IMG/VR virus record: IMGVR_UViG_3300001847_000533
Coordinates: 1-23,210 of that record
Length of the DNA stretch: 23,210 bases
Direction: 5' to 3' (one strand)
Origin: a virus
Shown here: positions 8,126 through 14,683 of the stretch, piece after piece
How positions within the stretch are numbered: the first letter of the stretch is position 1
Layout of the letters: each line of letters opens with the position of its first letter
Notes under the pieces: generated by a model
What the model saw: the letters and a program-made list of their open reading frames with translations, nothing else
What the model was told of the DNA's origin: nothing
Databases searched by the model: none
Program-made: the position numbers and the translations under genes

Positions 8126-8290
8126 TCACACAAAACCATAGTACATTTCATTAATGCTTTGCAATATAAAATTTAGTTTATCAAATATCCACCCTATATC
8201 AGGTGTTTTTTCATGAAACCCAATCTTAGAGATTTTTATTTTCTCAGTGCTTCTTCTGATAGGGTTATTATAGATAGCTGTGTATCTCAT
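8126..8290 (-). pseudogene. Remnant of a second prolyl-hydroxylase-like 2OG-Fe(II) oxygenase (54 codons)
   Basis: Reading the - strand from the ATG at 8290 gives a 54-residue peptide beginning MRYTAIYNNPIRRST and ending NEMYYGFV. Residues 1-15 align with residues 1-15 of the intact oxygenase at 5984-6595 (MKYTTIYNDPIRRAT). Residues 16-54 align with its residues 59-97 (KIGFHEKTP versus NIGFHNRNP; FILQSINEM versus FILQSANEM). About 43 codons are missing in frame and the whole catalytic half (HxD, distal His, Arg) is gone, so it cannot be an oxygenase. It keeps a GGAG ribosome site and lies just after the divergent late promoter, so it is probably still translated as a leader peptide ahead of the Rieske gene. 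Divergence from the intact copy implies a separate paralogue and not a recent tandem copy. Confidence 0.8.
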
Positions 8291-8301
8291 ATCAAATTCT
8301 C

Positions 8302-8331
8302 CATAAATATAAAAACATAAATATATTTATG
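8302..8331. promoter_or_regulatory. Divergent late promoter region with palindromic CATAAATA
   Basis: A perfect 16-bp palindrome CATAAATATATTTATG spans 8316-8331 and gives one CATAAATA element per strand. A second + strand CATAAATA lies at 8302-8309. T4 late promoters are TATAAATA and marine T4-like late promoters are of the NATAAATA type. The region lies between the - strand operon (first ATG at 8290) and gp13 (8359), at suitable distance from both starts. Function as a bidirectional late promoter is inference from motif and position. Confidence 0.7.
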
Positions 8332-8358
8332 CATAAAATAACATTCAAAGAGTAATAT

Positions 8359-9099
8359 ATGGCTATACCTACTACAAGAGATGGTTTTAAACAGCTTTGC
8401 TTAAGACAGCTGGGTGCACCGGTAATTGATATCAACGTATCTGAAGAGCAAGTAGATGACTGTGTTGATCTTGCTCTACGTTATTGGCAAGATTACCATA
8501 TGGATGGTACTGATAAGCAGTACTACAAATATAAGATTACTTCTCAAGACATCATTAACAAGTATATAACAATACCAGAAAATATCATTGGTGTTATTAA
8601 TCTCTTTCCTATTGGTGATGCTCTCAACACTGCTAATATGTTCTCTATTCGATATCAGATCGCATTGAATGATCTTTATACATTAACAAACGTATCTCTA
8701 GTACCATATTATATGGCGTTAACCCATGTCAGATTAATTGAAGAAATTCTTGTTGGTAAGCAGATGCTTCGATATAATAGACATATGAATAGATGTTATA
8801 TCGATATGGATTGGACAAAACTACAGACAGATTACTATTTAATTCTAGAATGCTATGGTGTTGTTGATCCAGATACATACCCTGATGTGTGGAAAGACTG
8901 GTGGATAACTCGTTACACAACTGCACTAATTAAGAAGCAGTGGGGAAATAATCTTAAAAAGTTCACAGGTATGATGCTACCAGGTGGTGTACAATTTAGC
9001 GGCCAGCAAATATATGATGAAGCAGTTCAAGAAATACAAGATCTAGAAGCTAATATGATAAACAGCTTTAGTCTTCCCGTGGCCGACCTCATAGGTTGA
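8359..9099 (+). CDS. gp13: Neck protein gp13 (head completion)
   Basis: This 246-residue protein fits T4 gp13, which with gp14 forms the neck collar closing the filled head and receiving the tail. Recognisable features are the N-terminal TRDGFKQLCLRQLGAPVIDINV with the following VDDCVDLALRYWQDYH helix, and a C-terminal LILECYGVVDPD..PDVWKDWW segment ending in an acidic helix. Order (first of 13-14-15-16-17-18) and size support the call. The divergent late promoter lies about 30 bases upstream. Its end is followed at once by a homing endonuclease gene, so the T4 adjacency of 13 and 14 is interrupted by five inserted genes. Confidence 0.9.
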   Translation: MAIPTTRDGFKQLCLRQLGAPVIDINVSEEQVDDCVDLALRYWQDYHMDGTDKQYYKYKITSQDIINKYITIPENIIGVINLFPIGDALNTANMFSIRYQIALNDLYTLTNVSLVPYYMALTHVRLIEEILVGKQMLRYNRHMNRCYIDMDWTKLQTDYYLILECYGVVDPDTYPDVWKDWWITRYTTALIKKQWGNNLKKFTGMMLPGGVQFSGQQIYDEAVQEIQDLEANMINSFSLPVADLIG

Positions 9100-9110
9100 A
9101 ACAAATAAAT

Positions 9111-9791
9111 ATGACTCAAGTTTATTGGATACATCTAGATGAACATAACGATATTAATTCTCAAGGGTATATTGGAGTGTCCAAAAATGCATTGAATAGA
9201 TTCAATGTTCATCTAAAGCATCTTAAAAACAATATTCATGAAAATATTCATTTGTCCCGTGCATATGATAAATATAAAAATATTTTATTAACAATTATAT
9301 TTGAAGGTTCGCTAGAAGAATGTTATAATTTAGAACATGAATTAAGACCTTATAAAGATATAGGGTGGAATATAGCTCAAGGGGGAGGTGCACCCCCTAT
9401 TAATTATGGCAATGAATGGAATAAAGGAAGAGTTTTTTCTGAAGAAATAATAAAAAAACGAGCTGATAAACATCGGGAAAGTATTAAAGAAAAATACGGT
9501 ATAATTAATGTTTCACAGTTATCTCATGTTAGATTAAAAAAATCTATTAAAATGAAAAAAAGGTATTTTTCAGATGATCATAAAAATAGAATAAGCTTGA
9601 ACAGAAAAGGTAAAGGTACAGGCTCAAATAATGCTATGGCAAGTGAGGAAAATAGAAAAAAAGTTTCATTATCAAAAATAGGTAGAGTAGCCTTATACAA
9701 AGATGGTAAAAGAAAAATGGCTAAACCTGGTACAACATTATTTGAAGATTTGCAACAACAAGGGTATTTATTAAAACATGCTAACGTTTAA
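9111..9791 (+). CDS. GIY-YIG homing endonuclease with NUMOD3-like repeats
   Basis: The GIY-YIG core is VYWIHL (residues 4-9) and GYIGVS (19-24), with Arg30 and Glu75 (NLEHELRPY) as candidate catalytic residues and a GGG turn (NIAQGGGAPP). The C-terminal half is basic and has NUMOD3-like DNA-binding motifs, such as GKGTGSNNAMASEENR and KVSLSKIGR. Free-standing endonucleases of this kind (Seg type in T4) cut recipient phage DNA and spread themselves by repair. The frame is open back to a TTG at 9096 inside the gp13 stop, but the ATG at 9111 is the likelier start. The 3' end overlaps the next gene by 14 bases. It is inserted between gp13 and a row of small packaged-protein candidates. Confidence 0.88.
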   Translation: MTQVYWIHLDEHNDINSQGYIGVSKNALNRFNVHLKHLKNNIHENIHLSRAYDKYKNILLTIIFEGSLEECYNLEHELRPYKDIGWNIAQGGGAPPINYGNEWNKGRVFSEEIIKKRADKHRESIKEKYGIINVSQLSHVRLKKSIKMKKRYFSDDHKNRISLNRKGKGTGSNNAMASEENRKKVSLSKIGRVALYKDGKRKMAKPGTTLFEDLQQQGYLLKHANV

Positions 9792-10059
9792 TCAGTTTAT
9801 CAAAGAAGAAGCTTGGCAACGAAAAAAATATAAAAATCCCAAAGGGGGTTTAACAGGTGCTGGTGTTATGGCCTATAGAAGAGAACACCCAAGATCTAAA
9901 CTACAGACAGCTGTAACAGAGAAAAATCCATCTGGTAAAAGAGCAGCCAGGAGACGTTCTTTCTGTGCTAGAATGAAAGGTGTAAAAGGACCTATGAGAG
10001 ATAGTAAAGGTAGACCTACAAGAAAAGCTCTTGCATTACGTAGATGGAGATGCCATTAA
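9778..10059 (+). CDS. Highly basic candidate internal head protein with capsid-targeting tag
   Basis: A 93-residue protein starting MLTFNQFIKE, which matches the T4-type capsid-targeting sequence and ends at a possible gp21 protease site (I-K-E). The rest is strongly basic, with KNPKGGLTGAGVMAYRRE, KRAARRRSFCARMKG and a final RRWRC. This KGGLT...SFCAR...RRRW..C layout recurs in small T4-like and other phage proteins that I associate with DUF6321 (name from memory). High Arg/Lys content suits DNA binding inside the capsid, as for T4 internal proteins. The start lies inside the homing endonuclease gene and has only a weak ribosome site. Function is inferred, not shown. Confidence 0.75.
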   Translation: MLTFNQFIKEEAWQRKKYKNPKGGLTGAGVMAYRREHPRSKLQTAVTEKNPSGKRAARRRSFCARMKGVKGPMRDSKGRPTRKALALRRWRCH

Positions 10060-10382
10060 TGAATGAACTAGTTAAGCTTATACTTGAAAAGCATAAAAGA
10101 GGTCTATGGGATAATATCCATGCTAAACAAGAACGTATTAAGCGTGGTTCATCTGAACATATGAGAAAGCCTGGTGAAAAAGGAAGACCAACTAAAGCTG
10201 ATTTTAAACAATCACAAGAGACATCAAAAATACATGAAGCAGAACTGACAGTTCCGTTAAGCACAGCAGGTAAAAGAACAGTAGTATCTGAATTACAAAC
10301 TGTAGTTATATCTGACGTTAAAGGTAAAATAGAAAAACATCCACCTGGAAAAAGTGGATCATCAGGTGGAGGGGATGAATAA
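10059..10382 (+). CDS. Small basic protein with IHAK...RKPG motif, candidate internal protein
   Basis: I take the ATG overlapping the upstream stop (TAATG at 10057-10061), which has GGAG nine bases upstream; the frame is open five codons further. The 107-residue product starts MNELVKLILE, giving an (L/I)xE cleavage-like site, followed by LWDNIHAKQERIKRG and MRKPGEKGRPTK. The LWDNIHAK...RKPG..G.PT block is a recurring short module in phage proteins of unknown function. The middle has a beta-rich segment (VVSELQTVVISDVKG) and the tail is Gly/Ser-rich. It lies in the row of tagged proteins between gp13 and gp14 and ends immediately before the next ATG. No enzyme motif seen. Confidence 0.7.
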   Translation: MNELVKLILEKHKRGLWDNIHAKQERIKRGSSEHMRKPGEKGRPTKADFKQSQETSKIHEAELTVPLSTAGKRTVVSELQTVVISDVKGKIEKHPPGKSGSSGGGDE

Positions 10383-10697
10383 ATGTTAAGATTTAAAGAA
10401 TTTATAGAAGAAGGTAAACTTATTGATAAAATAAAAAATTTTGCTATAAAAGCAGGGGAACATTCTCCTGCAGTAGCTAGTAATGTATTTACAACAACTA
10501 TGGGAGCAACGGCTGGATTGGTAGCAGGAGATCCTGATTTATCTAAAAATCCTATTGCAGCTGCAGCATTAGGTGCATTAGGTGAACATTTAATTAAAGA
10601 TAGAATTAAAAGTGTTTTTAAACCTAAAAAACCTAAAAAACCTAATAATATAAAAGAAGCTAAATCACCCAAAAGTTCAAGCGATAAAGGTGATTAA
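10383..10697 (+). CDS. Tagged small protein with Gly/Ala-rich segment and Lys-Pro repeats
   Basis: The 104-residue product starts MLRFKEFIEE, a good capsid-targeting tag with an I-E-E cleavage-like site. After a short amphipathic helix come a Gly/Ala/Thr-rich stretch (TTTMGATAGLVAGD) and IAAAALGALGEHLI, possibly membrane-active. The next segment is basic with tandem KPK units (FKPKKPKKPNN), encoded by nearly identical 9-base repeats at 10619-10645, then a charged tail. This could be a packaged protein acting on the membrane or DNA at ejection, but that is speculation from composition. The start follows the upstream stop by two bases, and the end overlaps the next ATG (TAATG). Confidence 0.7.
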   Translation: MLRFKEFIEEGKLIDKIKNFAIKAGEHSPAVASNVFTTTMGATAGLVAGDPDLSKNPIAAAALGALGEHLIKDRIKSVFKPKKPKKPNNIKEAKSPKSSSDKGD

Positions 10698-10729
10698 TGA
10701 AATCATTTAAGCAAATACTCAACGAAATT
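10697..10729 (+). repeat. Tag-coding repeat copy 1
   Basis: The first 33 bases of this gene match those at 13435-13467 at about 27 of 33 positions. They encode MKSFKQILNEI. Confidence 0.65.
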
Positions 10730-10882
10730 AATGATAATCCTGACCCTACAGATGTAGTAAAAGAATATGTACGTTTAAAAAATAAATCTAATCGAGACGA
10801 AATGGAAGAAAGTAAATTTATAATTCTTTCTAAACACCCCGCAGTAACCGCAGTAAAAAGAATGAAGGTAGATGGTAACTAA
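10697..10882 (+). CDS. Tagged 61-residue protein, candidate internal head protein
   Basis: It begins MKSFKQILNE, almost the same tag as the genes at 13435 and 14086 (MKTFKQILKE), and the tag ends in L-N-E, a gp21-type site. Only about 51 residues remain after the tag, mostly charged (DPTDVVKEYVRLKNKSN, then SKHPAVTAVKRMKVDG). The start overlaps the previous stop (TAATG), and the end overlaps the gp14 start by 11 bases, so it is embedded in the neck operon. No known domain is recognised. The shared tag and correct spacing are the reasons to believe a gene this small. Confidence 0.7.
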   Translation: MKSFKQILNEINDNPDPTDVVKEYVRLKNKSNRDEMEESKFIILSKHPAVTAVKRMKVDGN

Positions 10883-11612
10883 CGTTTTTTTTCAAAATTA
10901 TGGTCAAACATCTGAACAAGAGTTATTGGAAGATCTTGTTATTGAATCAATACGTACATACGGGCAAGATATGTATTACCTCCCTCGTAAACGTAATAGC
11001 TTTGATGGTATTTACTATGAAGATAGTCAATCATCGTATGATATAGCTTATATGATTGAAGTCTATATGAAATCATATAATGGATTTATGGGGCAAGATT
11101 CATTCATGTCAAAGTTTGGTCTTGAAGTAAGAGACCAGTTTGTGTTTTCTATTGCAAGAAGATCATTTAGTCTGGAAATAACTAATCCACAGCCAGAGAT
11201 ACTAAGACCTAGAGAAGGTGATTTACTTTATTTTCCTCTTAACAGAAAGACATTTGAGATACGATTTGTTGATAACAAACCTTTCTTCTATCAGTTAGGT
11301 GAATTGCAGATGTATGATATTACATGCGAGCTATTTGAATACTCTAACGAGAAGTTCAATACAGGTATTGAAGAAATCGATCAGCTTCAATCTAAACTAT
11401 CATTTAACGTTATTGATTACTCTGTTAAAAACGAGCAGGGGGAACCTATCAAGACAGAAGATGGGGATTATATCATCAGAGATAAATTTGATCAAAATCA
11501 ACAAGAGTTTGATCCAATACAGGATAACGAACGCATACAGAAGGAAGTTGATGATAATAGCTATATTGACTGGTCAGAGACTAATCCTTTTGGAGAAAGA
11601 AGTAGATACTAA
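10872..11612 (+). CDS. gp14: Neck protein gp14 (head completion)
   Basis: The 246-residue protein fits T4 gp14, partner of gp13 in the neck. The N-terminus has TNVFFQNYGQTSEQELLEDL, then IESIRTYGQDMYYLPRK, both typical of the family; the middle has FEIRFVDNKPFFYQLG; and the C-terminus is an acidic tail ending NPFGERSRY. Size and order agree. The ATG lies within the preceding small gene, with a GAAGG ribosome site just upstream. Its TAA overlaps the next ATG (TAATG), so gp14 is coupled to a tagged accessory gene and not directly to gp15 as in T4. Confidence 0.9.
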   Translation: MVTNVFFQNYGQTSEQELLEDLVIESIRTYGQDMYYLPRKRNSFDGIYYEDSQSSYDIAYMIEVYMKSYNGFMGQDSFMSKFGLEVRDQFVFSIARRSFSLEITNPQPEILRPREGDLLYFPLNRKTFEIRFVDNKPFFYQLGELQMYDITCELFEYSNEKFNTGIEEIDQLQSKLSFNVIDYSVKNEQGEPIKTEDGDYIIRDKFDQNQQEFDPIQDNERIQKEVDDNSYIDWSETNPFGERSRY

Positions 11613-12250
11613 TGATAGAAAAACATAAAATACTGATAAATGAAGTTCTTCGTAATAATATTGGTAAATCTACACCTGATTCTGGGTCTAATGCATTACC
11701 ACCATCTAAGCTAGATTTAAAGGGTGATCATAAAGGGTATAAATTTAACCATAAACATGGTGATTATGATGTGTACCATAATATAAAAGGGTATAATAAA
11801 TCAACATTCTTATATGTACACCCTAAAACAAATGAGATTCATTACACTGTAAAAGGTAATGTTAGAAAGTTACTAAACGGTATGCATGTAATGAATAATT
11901 TATATATGGGACCAAAACGACCAGAATTTACTAGTAATGCAGCTGATGCTTATCATGATATACTTAAAAAAACTCATGTAGATATGTTAGTTGCTGATAA
12001 TCATTCTTTTGGTGCTTCTAAAGTTTGGTATAAAATGTCTAATGATCCTAGGTTTCACGTGTATGCTTGGAATCCTACTGATTGGGATACTGGTACAGCA
12101 CATCAACTACATACACCTGAATATAATCTTGGACCTAAAGGCGGTAATGTAACTGTAGGCCGGGACGATGAATCAAGAATGCCTGGTAAGATGGAAAAAA
12201 GAGGCCCTATTGAGCTAGTAGCAATGTTAAACAAACGTAAGAGAAAATAA
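11612..12250 (+). CDS. Unknown 212-residue protein between gp14 and gp15, possible internal protein
   Basis: The N-terminus MIEKHKILINE ends in I-N-E, a looser version of the tag seen in neighbouring genes. The body is soluble and aromatic, with FNHKHGDYDVYHNIKGYN, a beta-rich FLYVHPKTNEIHYTVKG, and DMLVADNHSFGASKVWYKM leading into HVYAWNPTDWD. The last motif, Ser/Gly before a VW helix, vaguely recalls acetyltransferase-like folds in phage polyproteins, but I cannot assign it. The C-terminus is very basic (MLNKRKRK). It overlaps gp14 upstream and ends on the gp15 ATG (TAATG). It is an insertion relative to T4, where 14 and 15 are adjacent. Confidence 0.7.
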   Translation: MIEKHKILINEVLRNNIGKSTPDSGSNALPPSKLDLKGDHKGYKFNHKHGDYDVYHNIKGYNKSTFLYVHPKTNEIHYTVKGNVRKLLNGMHVMNNLYMGPKRPEFTSNAADAYHDILKKTHVDMLVADNHSFGASKVWYKMSNDPRFHVYAWNPTDWDTGTAHQLHTPEYNLGPKGGNVTVGRDDESRMPGKMEKRGPIELVAMLNKRKRK

Positions 12251-13062
12251 TGTTAGGTAATTCACCATTCTATTTCTCAACTATACGTAAGATGGTTGTA
12301 GTTCTAGGAAACCTCTTCAACGAAACTTATATCACAAGAACTGATTCTGAAGGTAATGTAGCTCAGCTTATCAAAGTACCTCTAGTATATGCATCCAAGA
12401 ACAAGATGCTAGTACGCGTAGATGAAGACCCTGAGATTCAGAGATTAACTGCCATAACTTTACCTAGAATGTCGTTTGAGATGACTGGTCTTGAGTATGA
12501 TGGTTCAAGAAAACTTAATACTGTTGGTAGAAACGTGGTTAAAGATACTACTAATGCTAATAAGCTAAAGCAACAATACAATCCTGTACCATATAACTTT
12601 AATTTCAATCTATACATATACGTTAAAAATGCTGAAGACGGTACTAAAATAGTAGAACAGATATTACCATTCTTCACACCTGACTGGACAGTATCTGTTA
12701 ATTTAATACCAGAGATGAACGAAACAAAAGATATACCTATAGTACTTACTAGTGTTCAACAGGAAGATCACTATGATGGAGATTTTCTAGAAAGAAGAGC
12801 TATTGTATGGACGTTACAGTTTACCATGAAAGGTTATATGTATGGTCCAGTTGCCCATAAACCAATTATTAAAGTATCAAAAACACAATTCTATGTAGAC
12901 ACCTCAAATGATATTATAGGAACAATTAGAGTACAGCCTGGCTTATTATCTAATGGTTCTCCTACTACTAATAGCCAGCTATCAGTAAACACTTCAATTA
13001 TTGAGGTTGATGATGATTATGGTTTTTGCGTTGATACGATAGGGAGTGTAATGTTATCATGA
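12250..13062 (+). CDS. gp15: Tail sheath stabiliser / tail terminator gp15
   Basis: The 270-residue protein fits T4 gp15, the hexameric cap that ends the tail tube and sheath and joins the tail to the neck. Diagnostic stretches are NSPFYFSTIRKMVVVLGNLFN at the start, VYASKNKMLVRVDEDPE, then ITLPRMSFEMTGLEYD and a PVPYNFNFNLYIYVKN strand, followed by VEQILPFFTPDWTVS. All are in the expected order. The product is full length. Its start overlaps the upstream stop (TAATG) and its end overlaps the gp16 start (ATGA), so gp15 and gp16 are translationally coupled. Confidence 0.92.
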   Translation: MLGNSPFYFSTIRKMVVVLGNLFNETYITRTDSEGNVAQLIKVPLVYASKNKMLVRVDEDPEIQRLTAITLPRMSFEMTGLEYDGSRKLNTVGRNVVKDTTNANKLKQQYNPVPYNFNFNLYIYVKNAEDGTKIVEQILPFFTPDWTVSVNLIPEMNETKDIPIVLTSVQQEDHYDGDFLERRAIVWTLQFTMKGYMYGPVAHKPIIKVSKTQFYVDTSNDIIGTIRVQPGLLSNGSPTTNSQLSVNTSIIEVDDDYGFCVDTIGSVMLS

Positions 13063-13448
13063 CAGATGAAATTGCGAAAGCTCTAGACTTAACTCCGTTA
13101 GTACCTGATAAAAAAGAAATTAGATCTATCAAAGGGGCTAATGAATATGAGACAGCTAAAGGTAATATGGAGCAGATTCTTGATGTAGGTCAGCAAGCTG
13201 TTGGAGAATTATATGAGCTTGCTAAATTATCTCAAGACCCTAGGGTTTATAGAGTATTTACAGAATTAATTTCTGCAATGACTACAGCAAATAAAGAGCT
13301 GATGGAAATTAAGAAAGTGGACACAGAAGTTAAAGAGATAGAAAGAGTTAAAGATCAACCTCAGACAATTAATCAAAATCTATTTGTTGGTTCAACAGCG
13401 GAGCTAAGCAAATTTATAGAAGGAATAAAGAAAAATGAAAACATTTAA
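13059..13448 (+). CDS. gp16: Terminase small subunit gp16
   Basis: A 129-residue, helix-rich protein between gp15 and gp17, matching T4 gp16, which forms ring oligomers that regulate DNA packaging by the large terminase. The central part (AKGNMEQILDVGQQAVGEL, then VYRVFTELISAMTTANKELM) is the coiled-coil oligomerisation region typical of the family. The tail (TINQNLFVGSTAELSKFI) resembles marine T4-like small terminases. It is slightly shorter than T4 gp16. The 3' end overlaps by 14 bases the start of the tagged gene at 13435, and two tagged genes separate it from gp17, unlike T4. Confidence 0.9.
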   Translation: MTDEIAKALDLTPLVPDKKEIRSIKGANEYETAKGNMEQILDVGQQAVGELYELAKLSQDPRVYRVFTELISAMTTANKELMEIKKVDTEVKEIERVKDQPQTINQNLFVGSTAELSKFIEGIKKNENI

Positions 13449-13467
13449 GCAAATATTAAAAGAATTA
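13435..13467 (+). repeat. Tag-coding repeat copy 2
   Basis: These 33 bases differ from 14086-14118 at only two positions (codon 3 wobble and last base), while the rest of the two genes is unrelated. This is a short conserved 5' module. Confidence 0.8.
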
Positions 13468-14082
13468 GCCACAACAGACGGTGGCTATAAGGGGCCTCCT
13501 AAAACTCCTGGAGCTAATAAAAAAGGAGGAGGTGGTAATAACCCACTTTCACACGAACAAGCTGTAAAAGCTCTTATAACACATTTTGAAAAAATGCATG
13601 GTGTACGCCCAGATAAAATTTCAAGTTCAGGTGAAGGACCAACACGTACTACTATTATAAGCCATAGTAGTATGCCTCATGTTGAAATGTCAGTAAACGG
13701 GGGCCCTATAGATCCTGTTTTGCTACATAGCATAGGTGGGAAACATGAAAGGCTAAGGGCAGAGGAAACTAGTGTACCTGGTTTGTTTAGAGTTGCACCT
13801 GATTTGCTACATAATCACGAAATGGAAAAAATGAATAAACAGGAAACAGCTGACCTTGAAAAACTTCATAGTCCAAATGAATTAGCTGCTAAACGTCATC
13901 CTGATCCATTAAAAGGTGCTGTTGTATTAACCCATCATCCTGATCATCCTGAATCAGAATATCAAATAGTACATACTACAGGGCATAATTTCCCAGTTAA
14001 AGCTTCATCTCACGGTGAAGCGAAAAAAATATTTGACAATTATATGGATACATTATATCGTCGCTACAGTGGGGGGCGATAA
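13435..14082 (+). CDS. Candidate internal head protein with MKTFKQILKE tag, 215 aa
   Basis: The tag MKTFKQILKE is identical in protein to that of the next gene and ends in a gp21-like L-K-E site. The following linker is Gly/Pro/Lys-rich (GPPKTPGANKKGGGG), as expected for an exposed processing region. The body has several His-rich stretches (LLHSIGG; LLHNHEMEKM; LTHHPDHPESEYQ) and a C-terminal part EAKKIFDNYMDTLYRRY. No enzyme domain is recognised. It starts inside gp16 with AAGGAATAAAG upstream, and ends three bases before the next tagged gene. Together with the next gene it forms a pair inserted between the two terminase subunits. Confidence 0.75.
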   Translation: MKTFKQILKELATTDGGYKGPPKTPGANKKGGGGNNPLSHEQAVKALITHFEKMHGVRPDKISSSGEGPTRTTIISHSSMPHVEMSVNGGPIDPVLLHSIGGKHERLRAEETSVPGLFRVAPDLLHNHEMEKMNKQETADLEKLHSPNELAAKRHPDPLKGAVVLTHHPDHPESEYQIVHTTGHNFPVKASSHGEAKKIFDNYMDTLYRRYSGGR

Positions 14083-14085
14083 AAA

Positions 14086-14118
14086 ATGAAAACGTTTAAG
14101 CAAATATTAAAAGAATTT
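14086..14118 (+). repeat. Tag-coding repeat copy 3
   Basis: Near-identical to 13435-13467 (31 of 33 bases) and encodes the same MKTFKQILKE. Identity stops at the predicted protease site. Confidence 0.8.
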
Positions 14119-14649
14119 ACACCACCAGAAGAAGAAGATGGTGGTGATCATAACCATGGTTACACATTAGGACCGATGACACATTTATATTTACATAATA
14201 TTGAAGGTGAAAAAACAGGACATATAGGATTCATGACAACACCTGAAGGTCATGCTGTTTCTGTACATCATAATAAATCAGGTCAAGAACATGGTAATCC
14301 TATGACTCACGCACCTGATGATGATATGGATGAACCTGTTGGAGGGCACACAACAGTTCATTCTGTTTTCAGAAACGGTAAACATATTGGAAATTTATAT
14401 GTCCATTATAATCATTATTATGGACATGGTATGACATTTGTAGGAAATAAAGAAGGAAACCATCCTAGAGAAACTGCCGATATGAGACCTTCTTTAAAAT
14501 CAATGAAAGAATATAGAAAAAACTGGTCAGTTGATGACGAAATGAAAGACATTAACCCTACTGATAAAAAATCATTGTCAAGATTGGCTGAGGCTCATAG
14601 ATCAATGGCAGAACAAAATTTTTCATCCTTGATTAAGAAAATGTATTGA
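14086..14649 (+). CDS. His-rich candidate internal head protein with MKTFKQILKE tag, 187 aa
   Basis: The tag is the same decapeptide as in the previous gene, followed by an acidic Pro/Glu linker (FTPPEEEDGGDHNHG). The body is unusually rich in histidine, about 18 of 187 residues by my count, in patterns such as VSVHHNKSGQEHG and YVHYNHYYGHG, often alternating in beta strands. That suggests metal binding, but no known metal-site motif is seen. The C-terminal 50 residues are helical and charged (LSRLAEAHRSMAEQN). The DNA encoding the tag is almost identical to that at 13435, which suggests the tag region was copied or recombined while the body was replaced. It precedes gp17. Confidence 0.75.
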   Translation: MKTFKQILKEFTPPEEEDGGDHNHGYTLGPMTHLYLHNIEGEKTGHIGFMTTPEGHAVSVHHNKSGQEHGNPMTHAPDDDMDEPVGGHTTVHSVFRNGKHIGNLYVHYNHYYGHGMTFVGNKEGNHPRETADMRPSLKSMKEYRKNWSVDDEMKDINPTDKKSLSRLAEAHRSMAEQNFSSLIKKMY

Positions 14650-14683
14650 TTTAAAAGGTTGTTGTAACGCGTGGCAAGAATAA

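Noticed and set aside
8115-8129. GTG start five codons upstream for the Rieske gene
   Set aside because: The ATG at 8114 has a well-spaced AAGGA site, and the GTG overlaps the stop of the remnant gene; the upstream start cannot be excluded but is less likely.
9096-9110. TTG start for the GIY-YIG endonuclease inside the gp13 stop
   Set aside because: The ATG at 9111 starts just before the VYWIHL strand where the domain begins, so a rare TTG start is not needed.
9267-9274. GATAAATA late-promoter-like octamer
   Set aside because: It lies inside the homing endonuclease coding region, in a very AT-rich stretch, with no gene start nearby on that strand.
10016-10672. A 218-codon open frame on the - strand
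   Set aside because: It lies antisense to three + strand genes that have chained starts and stops and shared N-terminal tags; its product is low-complexity Ser/Leu/Pro sequence with no recognisable domain or ribosome site.
11299-11628. A 109-codon + strand frame inside gp14
   Set aside because: Out of frame with a clear gp14; composition is that of a shadow frame and there is no ribosome site.
14650-14683. Possible promoter before gp17
   Set aside because: The gap contains AATAAATG but no TATAAATA or CATAAATA match at usable spacing.
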